Assembly (NCBI GenBank): GCA_963513935.1
Contig: OY740774.1
Location: 83,724,890 to 83,788,889 of the forward strand
Direction of reading: 5' to 3'
DNA from: Aphrophora alni
Taxonomy: Eukaryota; Arthropoda; Insecta; Hemiptera; Aphrophoridae
Length of the DNA stretch: 64,000 nt
This document shows positions 1 to 14,400 of the stretch, piece by piece; position 1 is the first letter of the stretch; each line of letters opens with the position of its first letter. The notes below the pieces were generated by a model. The model did not search any database, was not told the origin of the DNA, and worked only from the letters and a program-made list of their open reading frames with translations. Both the position numbers and the translations under genes were made by a program.

Positions 1-2196
1 TTCAATGTATTAGATGGAATGTTTTTCTGCAACCACCATACAGCTCTGACTAATCGCCCAATGATTTCCATCATTCCCTCATTGCAGTTGAATGTATTAG
101 GCTTTCAAGGTGATGACTAACTGAAAGAAGTTGTCACTGAATGATACAAAACATTGTCACCATGAGTGTATAGTGAAGGCATAGAAAAAATAATACCACA
201 CTATGTAATGATTCACATTTTTCGGTAAATTAAAGTTTGGTTTGGTATGTATCACAAGAAGAAAAATGAGATCTGAGGAGTGATTACTTTTGGTTGTGTA
301 TATGGTCTGATTGAATAGTTTATGGAAGTAGAGTGTTACAGAACCAAGCAAATAAATAAAAAACAAAAAAATTTTAATCATATTGTCTAATAATTATAGA
401 ATACGACCAGGAAGATTTTTGTAATCTATTTTTGTTTTGTTACGTTAAATCATACTATATAAGATGTAGAAATAAGTCTGGTAAAAGAGAATTTCATAGA
501 TTAAAAAATAATTACATAGTTTGTTTTGATTGGAGGACATTCGAAATTCAATAAAAGAAATTGTAAGCGTGAGAAGGTGCTAAACATCTCTCGAGGAAGT
601 TAGTCAGAAACAGTCATAAGTAGCTGAGAAAAACTCAAGTTGCACACATTTAAATGCAAATATACAGAGAATCCAAACGTTAGTTTTGTTAATAAAATTA
701 GTCATAACGTTATAATGAATAAATAAATGAGCCATATAACTTTGAGCATATAAAAATAGTTTCAAGTACAAATTTTAGAGCAGTTATTAAATAAGTAATT
801 AATGTTGTGCAATGGTAACATGAACTAGTTTTTGAGCATATAAAAAATAGTTACAACTATAAAAAGTTTTAAATTTATGTGGGGAGCCTATATAGAAAAG
901 TAGTCTATAGCTTTCAGAAACTCTCAAATTTTTTTTTTTTAATAACTCTTCTTTAATTTTGATTTTCTAAATGTTCTTTACTTACTGGGTGACCCTTGAA
1001 CTCTCTTTCACCAATAGTTGTCGATGAAAACGTTTCTTGGGAACCACATTCTCAGCAACTCCAAAATGAGTTACATTCAAATATAAGAAGAATTTTTTTT
1101 TTTTTTTTCATTCTAGTTATTGATATGTTGGGAATTTTATATTTTGCTCTGGTTCACTAAAGAATTACTTACAGAATAGAAAACTTAAGAGGGGCAAACA
1201 ATGTCATAACTAAGCCGAATAATATTACTAAAAATCACTTTGTCCATTTAATGACATTCAGTAAAAAACAAGATGTCTTTCACTATTTATTGTGAATTAA
1301 AAATTTTACTGGTAATCCATTTATTTGTACATAAAGTTTAAACTGTTCTACAATCTAAGTGGCAATATTGGCACTGACAGAATGTTCCAACGAAAAAATG
1401 TGGTGCAAGGTTTGTTTATTAGGCCAAAAGTTAAGAAATCAATTGTTACAAAAAAATTTCTTATTTAGGTCCCGAAATATTTAACCAACTGCAAATATAA
1501 TATATGAACTTTTGCTACAACTAGAACATTTTTATCAAAAATGGAAGAGTGGCTATTGAGTAGAGATAAAATAAATGTCTTGCCATACTTACTTAAATAG
1601 AAATGAAGTTGTTGTCCAACCATATTCTCTTAAATACAGTTTTGGTGCATGTCTGTCCGTCTGTCTATAAGTCACAACCAGTCCATACAGACTAGATGAT
1701 AAATTCTATATATTTGAAACTTAATATTTATATTCTTCTTATAGTCCTACATAGCGGTAACAAACAAAAAATTATCTTGGGATAGTTGAGGGGCATAACA
1801 TATCTAGTTGAATTTTTTTTTTTTTTTTTTTTTTTAATATTATGTGTGGGGTATCAAATAAAACTAGAAGTTTTTCTCATTATGAATATATATGTTTATT
1901 CGATGAAGAAATTAATATTTTGGCACTAGGCAGCTTAAAAGACTTTGACTTTATAAAAATAACTGTCCCTATATGTCTACGGGATACACTACTAAGTCGT
2001 ATGGTTTTAGCACATGGTTGACCATTTTATACTGGATATGATGGCTAGTAATTCCAAAAAAAGTTTATTTCTGTATGTAACATTATGGATGAAATAAACA
2101 TATATTATTAATATAAAGATTTTTGTCTTTGTTACGAAATTTTTTTGTCATTTTACAGTAATTTTAAAACACAATAAAAAATAAATTGAAACTTAA

Positions 2197-2242
<46 letters not shown>

Positions 2243-2362
2243 ACTGAACCCATTTTATGACCATAATAAAACTAAAAGTTTTAATTTAAAGATGCTAAAA
2301 CAAAAAATATTCTCTACATTGTAGTTTTTGAGTCATATTAATTAATACAGCCCAATACATAC
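1..2362. other. AT-rich intronic sequence without a recognised gene
   Basis: No exon, RNA gene or recognisable element was found. The stretch is very AT-rich, with a poly-T run near 1810-1835 and a TA microsatellite at about 2199-2239. It probably belongs to the intron after the 2363-2438 exon. Confidence 0.5.
2199..2239. repeat. (TA)n microsatellite
   Basis: About twenty uninterrupted TA units inside an intron of the dipeptidase-like gene. Confidence 0.95.
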
Positions 2363-2438
2363 GTTTCATCAACATCATATCCTCCTCCTATGCCAATATG
2401 TTCAACACCAATGTTTTCTTTCAAATGTTTCAAGTGAG
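2363..2438 (-). CDS. Dipeptidase-like gene, exon encoding HIGIGG block
   Basis: Acceptor tttcag, donor GTATGT, 24 full codons. It encodes HLKHLKENIGVEHIGIGGGYD, matching the family block in which active members have Gly-Gly-Asp-Phe-Asp; the first Asp is Gly here. The C-terminal part of the domain must lie in an exon further left. I did not find it in positions 1-2362, so it is probably outside the window. Confidence 0.82.
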
Positions 2439-5400
2439 CTGAAAATTAAAAAAAATCACAATATTTAATTTTTAATATTATGTAAAAATATACAAGGAGT
2501 GCTCAAATATCAACAGGAATTTTCATGTTCTGTTTTTGTAAAAAGTTCACAAGGTATTCCTGACGGATAAGGCAAATAAATATGTTTGAACTTTTCATTA
2601 GTTATGGAGTTGTTTAGTTATTTATTGTTCTTTTCATTAGTTTAATTCCATGGAGCTGTTAATTAAAAAACATAATTTCTCAAACTGCACTTTCAAGTTT
2701 GGTCAGATTTTAGTGAAATTATGACCCAAATTAGTGTGCACAAAATTGGAAGTAAAAATAATTATGGTTCAGGAATATTTTAATAAAGAACGAAAATAAA
2801 CATAGACTGCCATAATTTATAAACTCTATTTCCATGAAATATGATGGGAATAGGTGTAAGCACTCTGGGTGGGTTTATAGCACTTTAAATAAACAAAATA
2901 TCTTTCAAAACAAATGTTTTAAATCACAAAAACTTGGTAAACAGGAAACTTGCAATATCAACTTGTTTCCTATTTAAAATACACATGAAAAAACTTTCAC
3001 AAATCGAAACCTAAAATGGTAGCTCCTTGTTTTGCAATGATCTAGTAAATGTTGCAAAAACATTGCACAAACTTTCTCAACCACCTATCCACAAAATTAA
3101 ATAAAAATCCAACAGAAAAAATGGCAGTTTGGTAGTTGTCTGTCACAAAGTGAAAATCGACCTTGAACACCATCTTTGAAAACATATACTTATTTCACTA
3201 ATCCTATAGATACTTTCTCAGTATAAAACATATATGATTAAAATCTAGGTTTATAATGACGGCGGTCAAGGTTCATATATGTTTATTGCTAACTATTCGA
3301 GAAATATAATATTTATTTACTTCCACTTTTGCTCCAGGATTAGTGCCAAAATTTTTTAAAAAATGAACAAAATCAATGGAGTTAATTTTGACAAATTAAG
3401 TTATTTTATAAAAGCTCAATTTTTGATATTTTTCTAATAACTCATGAACTGGCAATTTGGAGAGATGATGACCAATATGTTTTGTTTGAGCCCTTAGAGG
3501 CCTATACTTGAGCAAAATTTGATCATAATTATTCAAATTTCAAATCATTCATTCAAATGTAACTGATTTTAGAAAATCATAATTTTATGTTTTATTCCTA
3601 TGGGAGTTTTCAATTTAAAGTACAATAATTGAAAAATCAAAAAGACTTGAGATACACCTAAATACAGCCAAATATAAAATTTTATTATAATCAACTCATG
3701 CATTTAGACTGTAGACTGTTGCAAATATGACAGACATAATTTGAAAAACTATTCTTTTGGACTGAGGGGATCTAAAAGTTGGACATATCAGCAAAAAACT
3801 GAACATTGAGTTTTTGACTTTCACTATACGATATATTATTAATATAATTTAATTAAACACTTGCCATTATTTTGTGTATAGAAAATTAATACATGACATT
3901 TCTAGAGTATAAATCAATTCTCATTATTAAGTGTGAAACTAGAACATAAAAGATAAAACACCAACATAGTCTAATAGGAATAATAAAGATTCACCGAACC
4001 ACAAAAATTGTATTAAAATTATACCACCACGATCAACCTTCCTACATTATTAATCCAGTAAATTATTACATATTTACTTATTGGTTAAAATTTCATACGT
4101 CTACTTTCTGTCTAACCTCAAATAGGATTAATTGTTTTAATTTACATAGTATTCCTAAATCATACTATTGTGTTGAATCCCAATGAAAGAATCATACATA
4201 CATAGGTCTCATATATTCTAGGCTTATACTTTTGAGTGAGTAATAACTTTAAGCTGTACTTATGGTGCATTATGGGCTCTATATGTTAACCTTAATTTGT
4301 ATCATTATAGTATACCAAATATAAATAACAACAGTCGGTGCTTGATGGAATTCCATAATTTTTTGGAAATAATGAAACACTTATTTAATTCCACAACAGA
4401 ATTTTATTGAGTGACATATGTTTCACGGTTAGGCATTTTGAAGCTACTAAATTGAAAACAAACCAAGTCTTGTGATAAATATAAATCACCTGGTAAACTA
4501 CTTTATACATTAAAAGCCACACGGTTGGGGGACAATTGTAATAAATATAAATTATCACCTTATACGGTTTTAGTTATAAATATTACTTTATAGGTATAAA
4601 AAAATGAATTTATGAATTTTATTTATGATTAATTTGAAATATTGCTCGGTCATTAGGGCGCCAGGTGGAATTAACTCACCAATTTTGAAAACAAACAAAT
4701 TTATGAATTATAAATATCTCGGGCATGGATTCTTTTTTTTAAGTGTACTCCCAATGATTCTATGGTTGTGAATGAGAAACTCTTGTTGACTGAAATTTTA
4801 ACCCTTGTTGTGGTAAAAGGCTCAAATGAGCCGTAAACATTACTTTACGGAAGGCAGACAACTGTAAAAAACTCTCATATTGCAACTCAATATTAGGGTT
4901 ACTAATAATCATCCTACCGAAATAAATGTTATACCATTGTAAAGCTGACGTTTTGTAGATGCATATACATGTAATCAAAAGCTCATAAAACGCTATAAAA
5001 ATATTTAATTAATTGGTAAAGTTTGGCGAGTTTTAGACAGAAACATGGCAGCTAGGCAAATCTTACAAAGAAAACAAAATGGAGTCGTCCTTTAGCAAGT
5101 TGTCACAGTATGCGTTACCAACCAATTTCATTGTAAATTGTACTGTTCTTAGTACAAATCTTTACCTATCCAACAGAGTTCGCCACATGTCAGTAAGACA
5201 AATCGTTTTCATTATAAATTGTGCACGATGTCTTCGGTCCAACACAATTCCTTGGAGGCGCCTTGTGCACGATGTCTTCGGTCCTGTGTTCATACGCTGA
5301 CGTCGCCAGTTCACCTTCCCGCTTTACAACATTCATTTTCTATTGTTCAAATAATAAAAAACTATTGGTGTTATAATTTAAACTGTTCTATTTTTACACC

Positions 5401-8400
5401 TTACAGTTCTGTCTGTAATTCACGATTCGATTGTCTTACTTTTCTTCGGCTATTATTTTCACAATATTTATAAAAGTTCACATTTTAGATTAAGACGAAT
5501 GTTACTTTGATCATTCTTATTTTGATCTATAGTCTTGAAAACACTCCTTTGAAAACTCAAACCTTTAGTCTGAAACTGCAAGCAAATGCAGAAAAGCACA
5601 TGGGTACATATCGTTCGTTTGTACAAACAAATTATCATTTGCAACTATTTAAGCACTGTTTTATACACTCCGTTCTATTAACTATGTTTTCTAACGAAAC
5701 AACTCTCAATTGCACTTGTTAAAATCCTACATTTTCACATTTCTATCGACTTCCATTGTCATTTTTAGGAACGACACAAAAATCTAACACGACTGCACAT
5801 CTTGAAGGATGTCTGTCCACCTCGGATACTCCCATGTAACTGATTCACGCATGCTTGCCTTTCTTACATAACACTATCCAGGGTTCACCTTTCTGGTCCC
5901 ATGGACACTGTTCAAATCAAATCATTTGCCTGACGACAAGCTTTGTCTATTTTCACAATACAATCTCTCACTTAAACATTTATTACAACTTATAACTAAC
6001 ATTTTATACTTCAAATTAATATTTTAGAAATCTATATTAAATTTTATTTACCCTTGTTTTAATTATTTACTTTCAGTTATTCATTTGACTCACATGGTCT
6101 CCCCTCCAATTCAATTATCAGTCGCCCGGTTTATTTTCATATTTCAAATCTTAAAACAATCATTTCCTTGGTATATAAGTTAAAATTAAAGTTTTAGGTA
6201 TTACAATCTGTAAAGGATAAGGGAATACTTATTAGTCTGTCAATCATGCTATGGGAGATGGTATGTTGTAACTATTGTAATAAAAGGAACTCTAGATTTT
6301 TATAAATTGCTTATTGATTAAAGTTGGGCGCCATTTTGTAATCCTTTGATTACAAAAATAAATAAAATTTAAAATATATAACTCTAAAAGTGAATTCTAA
6401 TATCTCATGGGTCGTGAATACTTTAGAAAAAGTGTACTAAATAGAATATTGGATAAGAATACAGAAGTCTTTTTTATTTTGAAATACACATTATTTATTT
6501 AAAAAATTTATTGTAGCACGAGAACATATATGAAACGAAAACATCTGTAAAGATTATTTATTACATGTAAAACATCCTACATATATATTTTATATATAAA
6601 AAATCATTTTTAAAAGAATTTTATTTTATTAAATTCATTAAATTTATTAAAATTTGGTTGCAAACTGGTTCTTGAAAAAAAATTTAATAATGTTTTGAAA
6701 AATTATCCTTTTCAATTTTATAAAAATATCATTTATTTATGAAGTCATATTAAAAAATGTTCAACTAAAAACTTTTATCAAGAAAAATCTTTTATGTTTA
6801 AAGATTTTAATATTACATAACATAACATGTCATTTATAAAAAGACATCAAGCAAAATTACAAATACAAAATTAAAATAGTCATCAAATTTACAAGTCATA
6901 GATAAATCACATTTTATTTTATATAATAATAGTTTATACCTGCTTTACCAAACACGTGTGTTTGTTAAAAACAAACTTTTATTTAAAAAATCACATCCTT
7001 TCCTTGTTGTAGCTGCATGTGTAGTTTCATCAAAATCACTCACTTCAACCGTTATTGAAAGTTAATGTTCTAAGTTCACATTTTTTATTGATGAGAACAC
7101 GTCAATTGTTCATATTGTGAAAAGGATATTTAAATGTTCAAATTGTTTTATTCTAGATAAAACACAAAATAAAACTTAGTCTTTACATCCGTACTTTCCG
7201 GGTAACACACATTTGCTGAATTTATAAAATTAATAAGTCAAATATTTTCACTTTAAACATTCATAATTAATTCAAACGTGATCAAATATTTATCACATAA
7301 CATTATTTATCAAAACAATTCATTTTTAATTATAGAAAACACCTTTAGTATACATTGTCTTTGTTCACAATCATTTACATAAACGATACGCTCTCACTTT
7401 TTAAGTTCATTTCAGTCTAAATATTCGTTTCTAGATTCAAACATAACTGAACTGTTACCACATAACATTTTTTAGTAAAACAGTTTATTATTAATAAAGA
7501 AAACACTTTTCTTACTACTTTTTCTTTGTCCGAGTTGGGACAAGACCGTCTAAGCGACCTGGTCTTGCTTCAAAGGTTCTATCCAGACTAAAGTAACTGC
7601 AGATGGCGGTAAATACCAATCCCTTGGCTTCTTTGTGTTCAAAATGTTTATACTACACTTTTTAAATTACAAAATTTATAATCATTCTAATTATTATAAT
7701 ACATTCAATCAATTTCTCTGATCATTTGCCATTACTTCCATTACTTTCAAATTTGGTCCTTTTTAATTAATTCAATTGAAAACAAAATACGTTTCTAGCT
7801 TGACTCATCAAGTTTAGACGTATACTCCACTTTCATGGAAGATCAAAGTATATATTCCATTCTGTTTTAAAATCAAAGAATATCCCATTCTATTTAAAAT
7901 CAAAGAACTAAAAATGTACACTATTACAATGTTTATGGTTAATGGAGTAGTTAGAATATGCTGAAATCCTAAACCTCCCCTTCTTCATCCCACAGGTCAC
8001 ACCATTGTCCTTTCTGTCATAAATACTATCATTTCTCAACCCTTCCTACTTTACCTTTCTTTTCTCTTCCAATTTTGGTTATTTAGACTCGTTTTGTTTT
8101 CAATTAAGTAGCTTGAAAATGCCTAACAGCGAAACATATGTGGCTAAAAAAAAATCTCTGTTGTGGAATTAAATAATGGTTTCATTATTTCCATGTATAC
8201 AATATACTTTGTTTTTCTACACATGAGAAAGGAATTTCAAAATAAAAACAAATATAATTATTATTTCTTACCAATCACTTCCAGACTAGTTATGTCCGCC
8301 CCAGCAATAGTGGCATTGAGTACATTTTTTGAAAATGTAACCATAATCAAACCCTTGTTTTCTTTCTGAAATAAAAATAAAAATATTAGTTACCTAGTAT

Positions 8401-11400
8401 AGACTACTATCAGGTTAGAGTTTAATGGTCCATATAGCCTATTAGTTTAGATTTTGTACAAAAAGGGAAGAAAAAGAAGGTGAGAGGATTATGTGAGAAT
8501 TGTTGGTTGGACCAGGAAGGAGGATGGAACAGTTTTTAAATCAGGTATCATTAGAATTGTTTCAAAGAAATTCAAATCATTTTTGTGAGTGACGAACATA
8601 CTAACTTTTACTTCACAAAAAGTTATAAGTATCAGCTTAAAAAAATTCACATATTTTAAGACGAAATTAGCATCGATATATTATATCTTGCAAAAAAAAA
8701 TATATAAATAACAAAACTCTTAAATCAAATAACAGTGAACATTTCATAAACTTTTAATGCCTACATCAATCAAATAATAAAATAATTGCCCATCATAGGT
8801 TTTCTTTGAACACAATTCTTGTCCTTTTTTGAGAACGTTTTCCTCCATCCGCGATACGGCTTTTTCTACATTGTCATTTTTCAAACCACGTCTTCTCTCT
8901 CTAAAAGCTTATTTCTCACTTATTCTAACTAACTCCTTAAATCACATGATACTTCTTTAAATAGAACTTCTAATCCTTTTTCATAAAACACTTTCTGTCT
9001 TCCACAGTTGGGCTTTGTCTCTACAAACATACTTATTTTTCCATACATCTTACCTCTTAGTACCTCTTAGAACGTTTATATCCAACTGATTCAACACTAA
9101 CTTATTAATTCAAATAATACTTCTTTAAGTTGAATCTCTTATCCTTTTGTAACATTTTCTTCTTTTGACGGTTCGACTTTGTCTCTACAAACATACTTAT
9201 TTTTCCATACGTCTTACCTCTTAGAACGTTTATATCCAACTGATTCAACACTAACTTATTAATTCAAATAATACTTCTTTAAGTTGAAACTCTTATCCTT
9301 TTGTAACATTTTCTTCTTTTGACAGTTCGGCTTTGTCTCTACAAACATACTTATTTTTTCATACATCTTACCTCTTAAAACGTCTATATCGAACTGGGCT
9401 GGACTTGGTTGGTAACAGGTTCCCCACTTTAACACACAATGTTGATGTCTCATTTTTCATATAACTAATATTATATCCGTTTTAATTATTAACATACTTT
9501 TAACAAACTTCTCTGATCATTGTGTACTAATTACTTTCTTTATTTATTTTATTTTTTACTAATTTTATTCTTTATTTATCTTATTAAAAAAACAGAATAC
9601 TCTTCCTGTTTATTGCCTTAAGTTAATTTTATTTTCCATTCAAACCAAGATCACCAAACTGAAAATGTACACTATTACAAGGAATCCCATTTAAGATCCA
9701 GTAGTTTTTGAAAAAAATTATATAAAAGCCTAAACTTGTTTAACTTGTCCTCAGTATAAGTTGTACTTGATTAAAATCGAGTAACCATTGAAAGTGATCA
9801 AGGTTCATTTTTGTGTTTCGAGAATTATTATTCCTAAACTGCAATATGTTTTTACTTTTAATTTTGCACACTGGTTTCAGTCATTAATATTCACACTTCA
9901 CTAAAATTTTATCGAAATTGATATAACCAATTTTGAGAAATGAAATATTTTAAAAGAGCCCCATGGTTGATTTTTGTTTTTTACCGATAACTCATAAAAC
10001 CAGAACTTTGGAGAGATGATGACTATGTAATACCTAAAAAGGGTTAATTTAATTTGAATAGTAAAAGTAACAGGGAATCGTTTAGAATTAATTTGGGAGG
10101 GGGTAAATAAGTCGAAAACATGACTTGTATTATATTTAAAATAAAGAAAGTTAAATTAACATAGATTTCCAAACTCAAATAAATAATAATGTATAAAATA
10201 TTAGTTGTAATTAATAATGATAAATTACGTGTGAAAGTAAATGACAAAATGGTGTACAATTTCGGAGTGTTTAATGAACAATAAAACAAATGAACAGTCT
10301 AAACTTAAACTTTAATCGAAATTAGTGAACACTCGCAGATTATGTTTGAGATGTTTTATACGGGTAAATTAGCATGTGCAAAGAATGCGAGAGTTCTCAT
10401 CGAAGTCGACGATACAAGGGACCATAAGTGAACTCTACCTCAAAAAAAAGGACTGGTAAAAAACGTGTTATTTAACACGCAAAATGTAATATCTGTATTG
10501 TATAAAATTTAATATGTTTCATGTTTTAATTTTTGTAATATTACATGAAAACAATAAATGTCTTCTGACATACTTCTTTTTCTTAAAAATAAAGTAAATT
10601 CAATATTAGAAAACAGATATTTTAATCTGTTTTGTTTCATAAATTATTTTTCAGTTGCAACATAAAGATAAATTCAAGATTTAAAAATAGACCTTCTTCA
10701 AAGGCGAATGAATAATAAACTCAACTAGGATGTTAATTATAGTTGATCTAATTGATTTCTTTGTAATGATAAATGATAAATTAAAATGAAATTGAGTCGT
10801 ATAAATTAGTCGTTAGACGTGTGTGGACAATAAAAGACAATGTACTGTGTCGAGGAGTGAGTGTTTGATACTATAAATACGAATAGTAGCTTGCAAAAAG
10901 GCCAAACGAACAATACAATGGTAAAATGTGGTATGGCCAAAACGTATTCTTCTCATATAACTATTTGTTTGGTTATAAACTATTTGAAAGGTGTCTTTTG
11001 TGAAAAAGACAGTGAACTTTTATTTAAATGAACCTTGTTTTAAGATAGAAAAAGAAAGAATACATGTGGTATTCTAAAGATCGTGGGTTCATAAAGAGAC
11101 AATTAACTCACTTGTAATTTATGTAAATTCAGAACTGTTCATCTATAGGTTTGATTTTCAAGTAGTATGTCTACTATTTTTTGTGAAGATGGAAATAAAT
11201 GGAAGGAAGATAAAAGTCGAATAAACCTGGAATTAGAACACAGCTTAACATACAAAAAATGGCGGACTTCTCTTATCAACCTGGAAGCATCATATCACGA
11301 GGCAAAACTGGAAATCACGCTATAATGTGGTAACATGTATAAAAGACAATTCTAGTATAACTTTGTAAAAAAATTAAAGTCACAATTTTTTTTCTTTTTT

Positions 11401-14400
11401 TCTTTCTTTTTTTTCCTTCATAAAAAATATTAATTATAGAATTTTTAAGTATTTAAAAGGTTTTAGTATTTTTATAATAATAAATTTAAATGTTTTTTAG
11501 ACAAAGGATGTCTATTTTAAAGATAAAAATTTAACTCAAACAAAATAATTTAAATAATTTTTAAACATATAAGACAAAGCGTTCTTATATAGTAATTGAT
11601 TTAACAAGAGTTACAACTATAAAGATAGTCATTTAATAAAATTTTAAGTCTTCTTAAGAGAGAAGCTAGTCTGAAAGGACAATAATAATATAATATGATT
11701 TAAACATAAGAATTCAATATAAGATAACGTTTTATAATAAATCTACGTACATGTATAATTTATGTTCTTAAATAATAAACATGTTCAGCTTCAGAAAGAT
11801 AAAAAAGGATTTCTAATTTGTCTTAATTACCACTTTGAATACACTTTCAAAAGGATCTACTGAGCATATTTTAACTTCAATTAAGATTTAAATTTCAATT
11901 AGAATCATTTGGTAAACGTAGTGTTACCTGGCGCCCAATAATTATAAAACATTAGCTTCATTTTCTTCTTCTTTTTCTTTTTTTTATAGAATAAATTAAT
12001 TTCGAATCCGTCGCAAATTATATTACTACAAGTCCTGATTGGATTCGAGAAAATTCTGATTATCCGAAAAAAAAACTGTAAAATTTACAGTAAATACCTC
12101 ACATTGTCTTTTTAGCATATTGTAATATGACAAATAAACCCTGACAGCGCTTTAGCATAGCATAAAATTAAACAGAATTATTTCCTAGTGTATTATAGAA
12201 ATCAAAACAAGGCATGGAAGAATGATTTATTTGTTTATTTACTAGCTAGGAGATAATTTTGTATGTTGTTTAGCCTTGTCAAGATATTTATTTTTAAAGG
12301 ACTTTTCTCCTGTTATTATTTTGATTTATATGAAAGACAGATGTGGAGGATGGCCCCAGAAATTGATGGTGATTTTTCAGTTCACCAAACCTATATGATG
12401 GTATAATTAGATTGTGTGTTTTTCTTATGTCATATCTATGTATTTGACTATAGTATTTCTATATGACACACAAGATGTAAATTGAAGAGAAAATTTTAAA
12501 ATCCAGTTTTTTGAAAAGAGGACAGCAAGAGTCTTCCCATAAATGGCCTGAACAACATAACATAAACTGAAGAATTTAATTTTGTGGACAATACATTTAC
12601 ATGGTTATTCCATTTTAATTGCGAGTTCCATTGTCAATCCTAGAAATTTTGTATTTTCTACTTTAATTAGTTGATAACTAACTGTAAAGACATATTTTGG
12701 AACAAAATTTGCTCTGTTCTTTGTAGATAACAATATATAATTTGTTTTACGTAAGTTTAGCATCAAATTGAATTTGTCAAAATACTAGATAGAATGATGG
12801 TTGTATCGTCTGCATACATGAGGGCGGTGCCCCAACGTATGAGGACAGGATAATTCTATCAAGGAAAGGTTGACAAAAATAACTTTCAATGTTTAGTTTA
12901 AAACTCATGAAAAAAATGTGGCCAAGTCTCACATTTTTAACTCCTGTTCAGGTATCATATGATCATACAATGATCTTCTTCAACTTGTCCAATAAATCCC
13001 GGTATGAGAAGATGCAGGGGAAAATTGCATCCAAGAGTAGATTCCAGTTGACAGCAACAGCCATCAAGATCAACCTCCTTAAGGAAAGTGAAGTTCTTCT
13101 ATGACAGACCTTGTTTCGCATATTATATATCCATTTGAAAATTGGTGTTACACTATGTAGAACACCATGGTGGCACCATACCGACTAATGTGGTATTTAT
13201 TGTTTATATTATGACACTGGTGCAACATCGGATCATCATACAGATTTAGTTACCTATATCAAAAGAAGATAACCAATTATCCTGCTAAATTATAGCATAA
13301 TGTTCATTTTTGTTGGTGTTCCAGGACTAAGGTGCTGATCTCCCAATGTTCATTTTTAAGCAGTAATAAACATTTTCTTTGCTTTGGATTTGTGGTTTTT
13401 ATTTTTCCCTCAAACATAGAATTAATTTCACAGTAAAATTTTTGTTTAAATTTCTGATTATTGGGGATTTTTACTTGTTTTTATATTGACTAAAAAATGC
13501 ATAGGAACAATTCAAAAATGTTACCTTAACAACATTCCTCCTTACCAATTTAATGAGTACATCATCCTGAATGTTAAGATTATCAGTATCTTTGTAGACA
13601 AAAGCAGCAGCACTGTGTGAAAATATAACAGGAGCTTGGGTTGTGTTTAGTACACTAAGCTGTGTTTGATATGAAGAACTAGAAAGATCAATAACCATGC
13701 CTAGACGATTCATTTCTTTAACTACATTCTGCAAACAAAACAGTTGTCAAATTAAGGCAAATAAAATATAGCTACCAAATAAATAGACATATCAATTTAT
13801 TTCTTTATTTTTTTTAATGATAGAGGAATAAATATAGAAACTACAATAAATTAAACATAGAGAGTGATTCAAAATTTCATGGCAATACTTTGTGAACTGA
13901 TTCTAGGTATAAAAATATGAAAAAAAAAAAAAAAAAAAAAAACTTAGCGAAATAATTTCACCTTGATTTTTGCTACAAAAGTGAAATGAAGTTATAGTGT
14001 AATTATTTTTGAGATCCAAATTAAGGAACAAATTAGCTGGTTCTATATATTTATTGATCTGAAAATTAAATAAAATAGGTCTCAGACCTACATCTCTAGT
14101 AATTATTGAGAAAATTAAAGTAAAATACAAAAAAATTGGAGTTAAAACGGACTTTTTACTAAAATAACTTTTTTAAATTGTCAACAAACCCATAAAAACT
14201 CTGAGAAAAAACTTGTAGAAAATTTAATTCGGAAAAAATTGATGTGTGATTTTTTAATCATTCTGTATAAATTATGAGGTGCTGTTTAATTTTGTTCCCG
14301 AACTTAAAGGGGTGATGCCTTGGATCAAAATAAAGAAAAAAGTTCCAATAAAGATATGTTCAAAAACGTTTAGTTTTCATTCTATCTGCCATTTTTCCCC

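Larger units (their letters stand above)
4370..8205. mobile_element. Segment with inverted, related ends (about 100 bp each)
   Basis: The stretch 4370-4480 is closely related to the reverse complement of 8085-8205. Both contain atgcctaac, then gaaacatatgt, then ctgttgtggaattaaata and tttcattatttcc. The arms lie 3.6 kb apart and face outward. The interior contains a family B fragment but no reverse transcriptase or transposase that I recognise. The arrangement could be a pair of independent inverted copies or the termini of one large element, such as a Penelope-like element with inverted pseudo-LTRs. Confidence 0.5.

Noticed and set aside
1..2362. C-terminal exon of the dipeptidase-like gene
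   Set aside because: I looked on the minus strand for a phase-compatible exon with family residues and found none. It is probably beyond the left edge.
8090..8130. Second hammerhead ribozyme in the 8.1-kb repeat end
   Set aside because: The layout is similar, but the core reads TTGAAAA instead of CUGANGA and the final GTC is GTG, so core residues required for catalysis are missing in this copy.
13522..13545. Extension of the 13546-13728 exon to a GTAACA donor
   Set aside because: It would add eight residues that the family lacks. The GTAAGG donor at 13545 gives the exact family spacing and phase.
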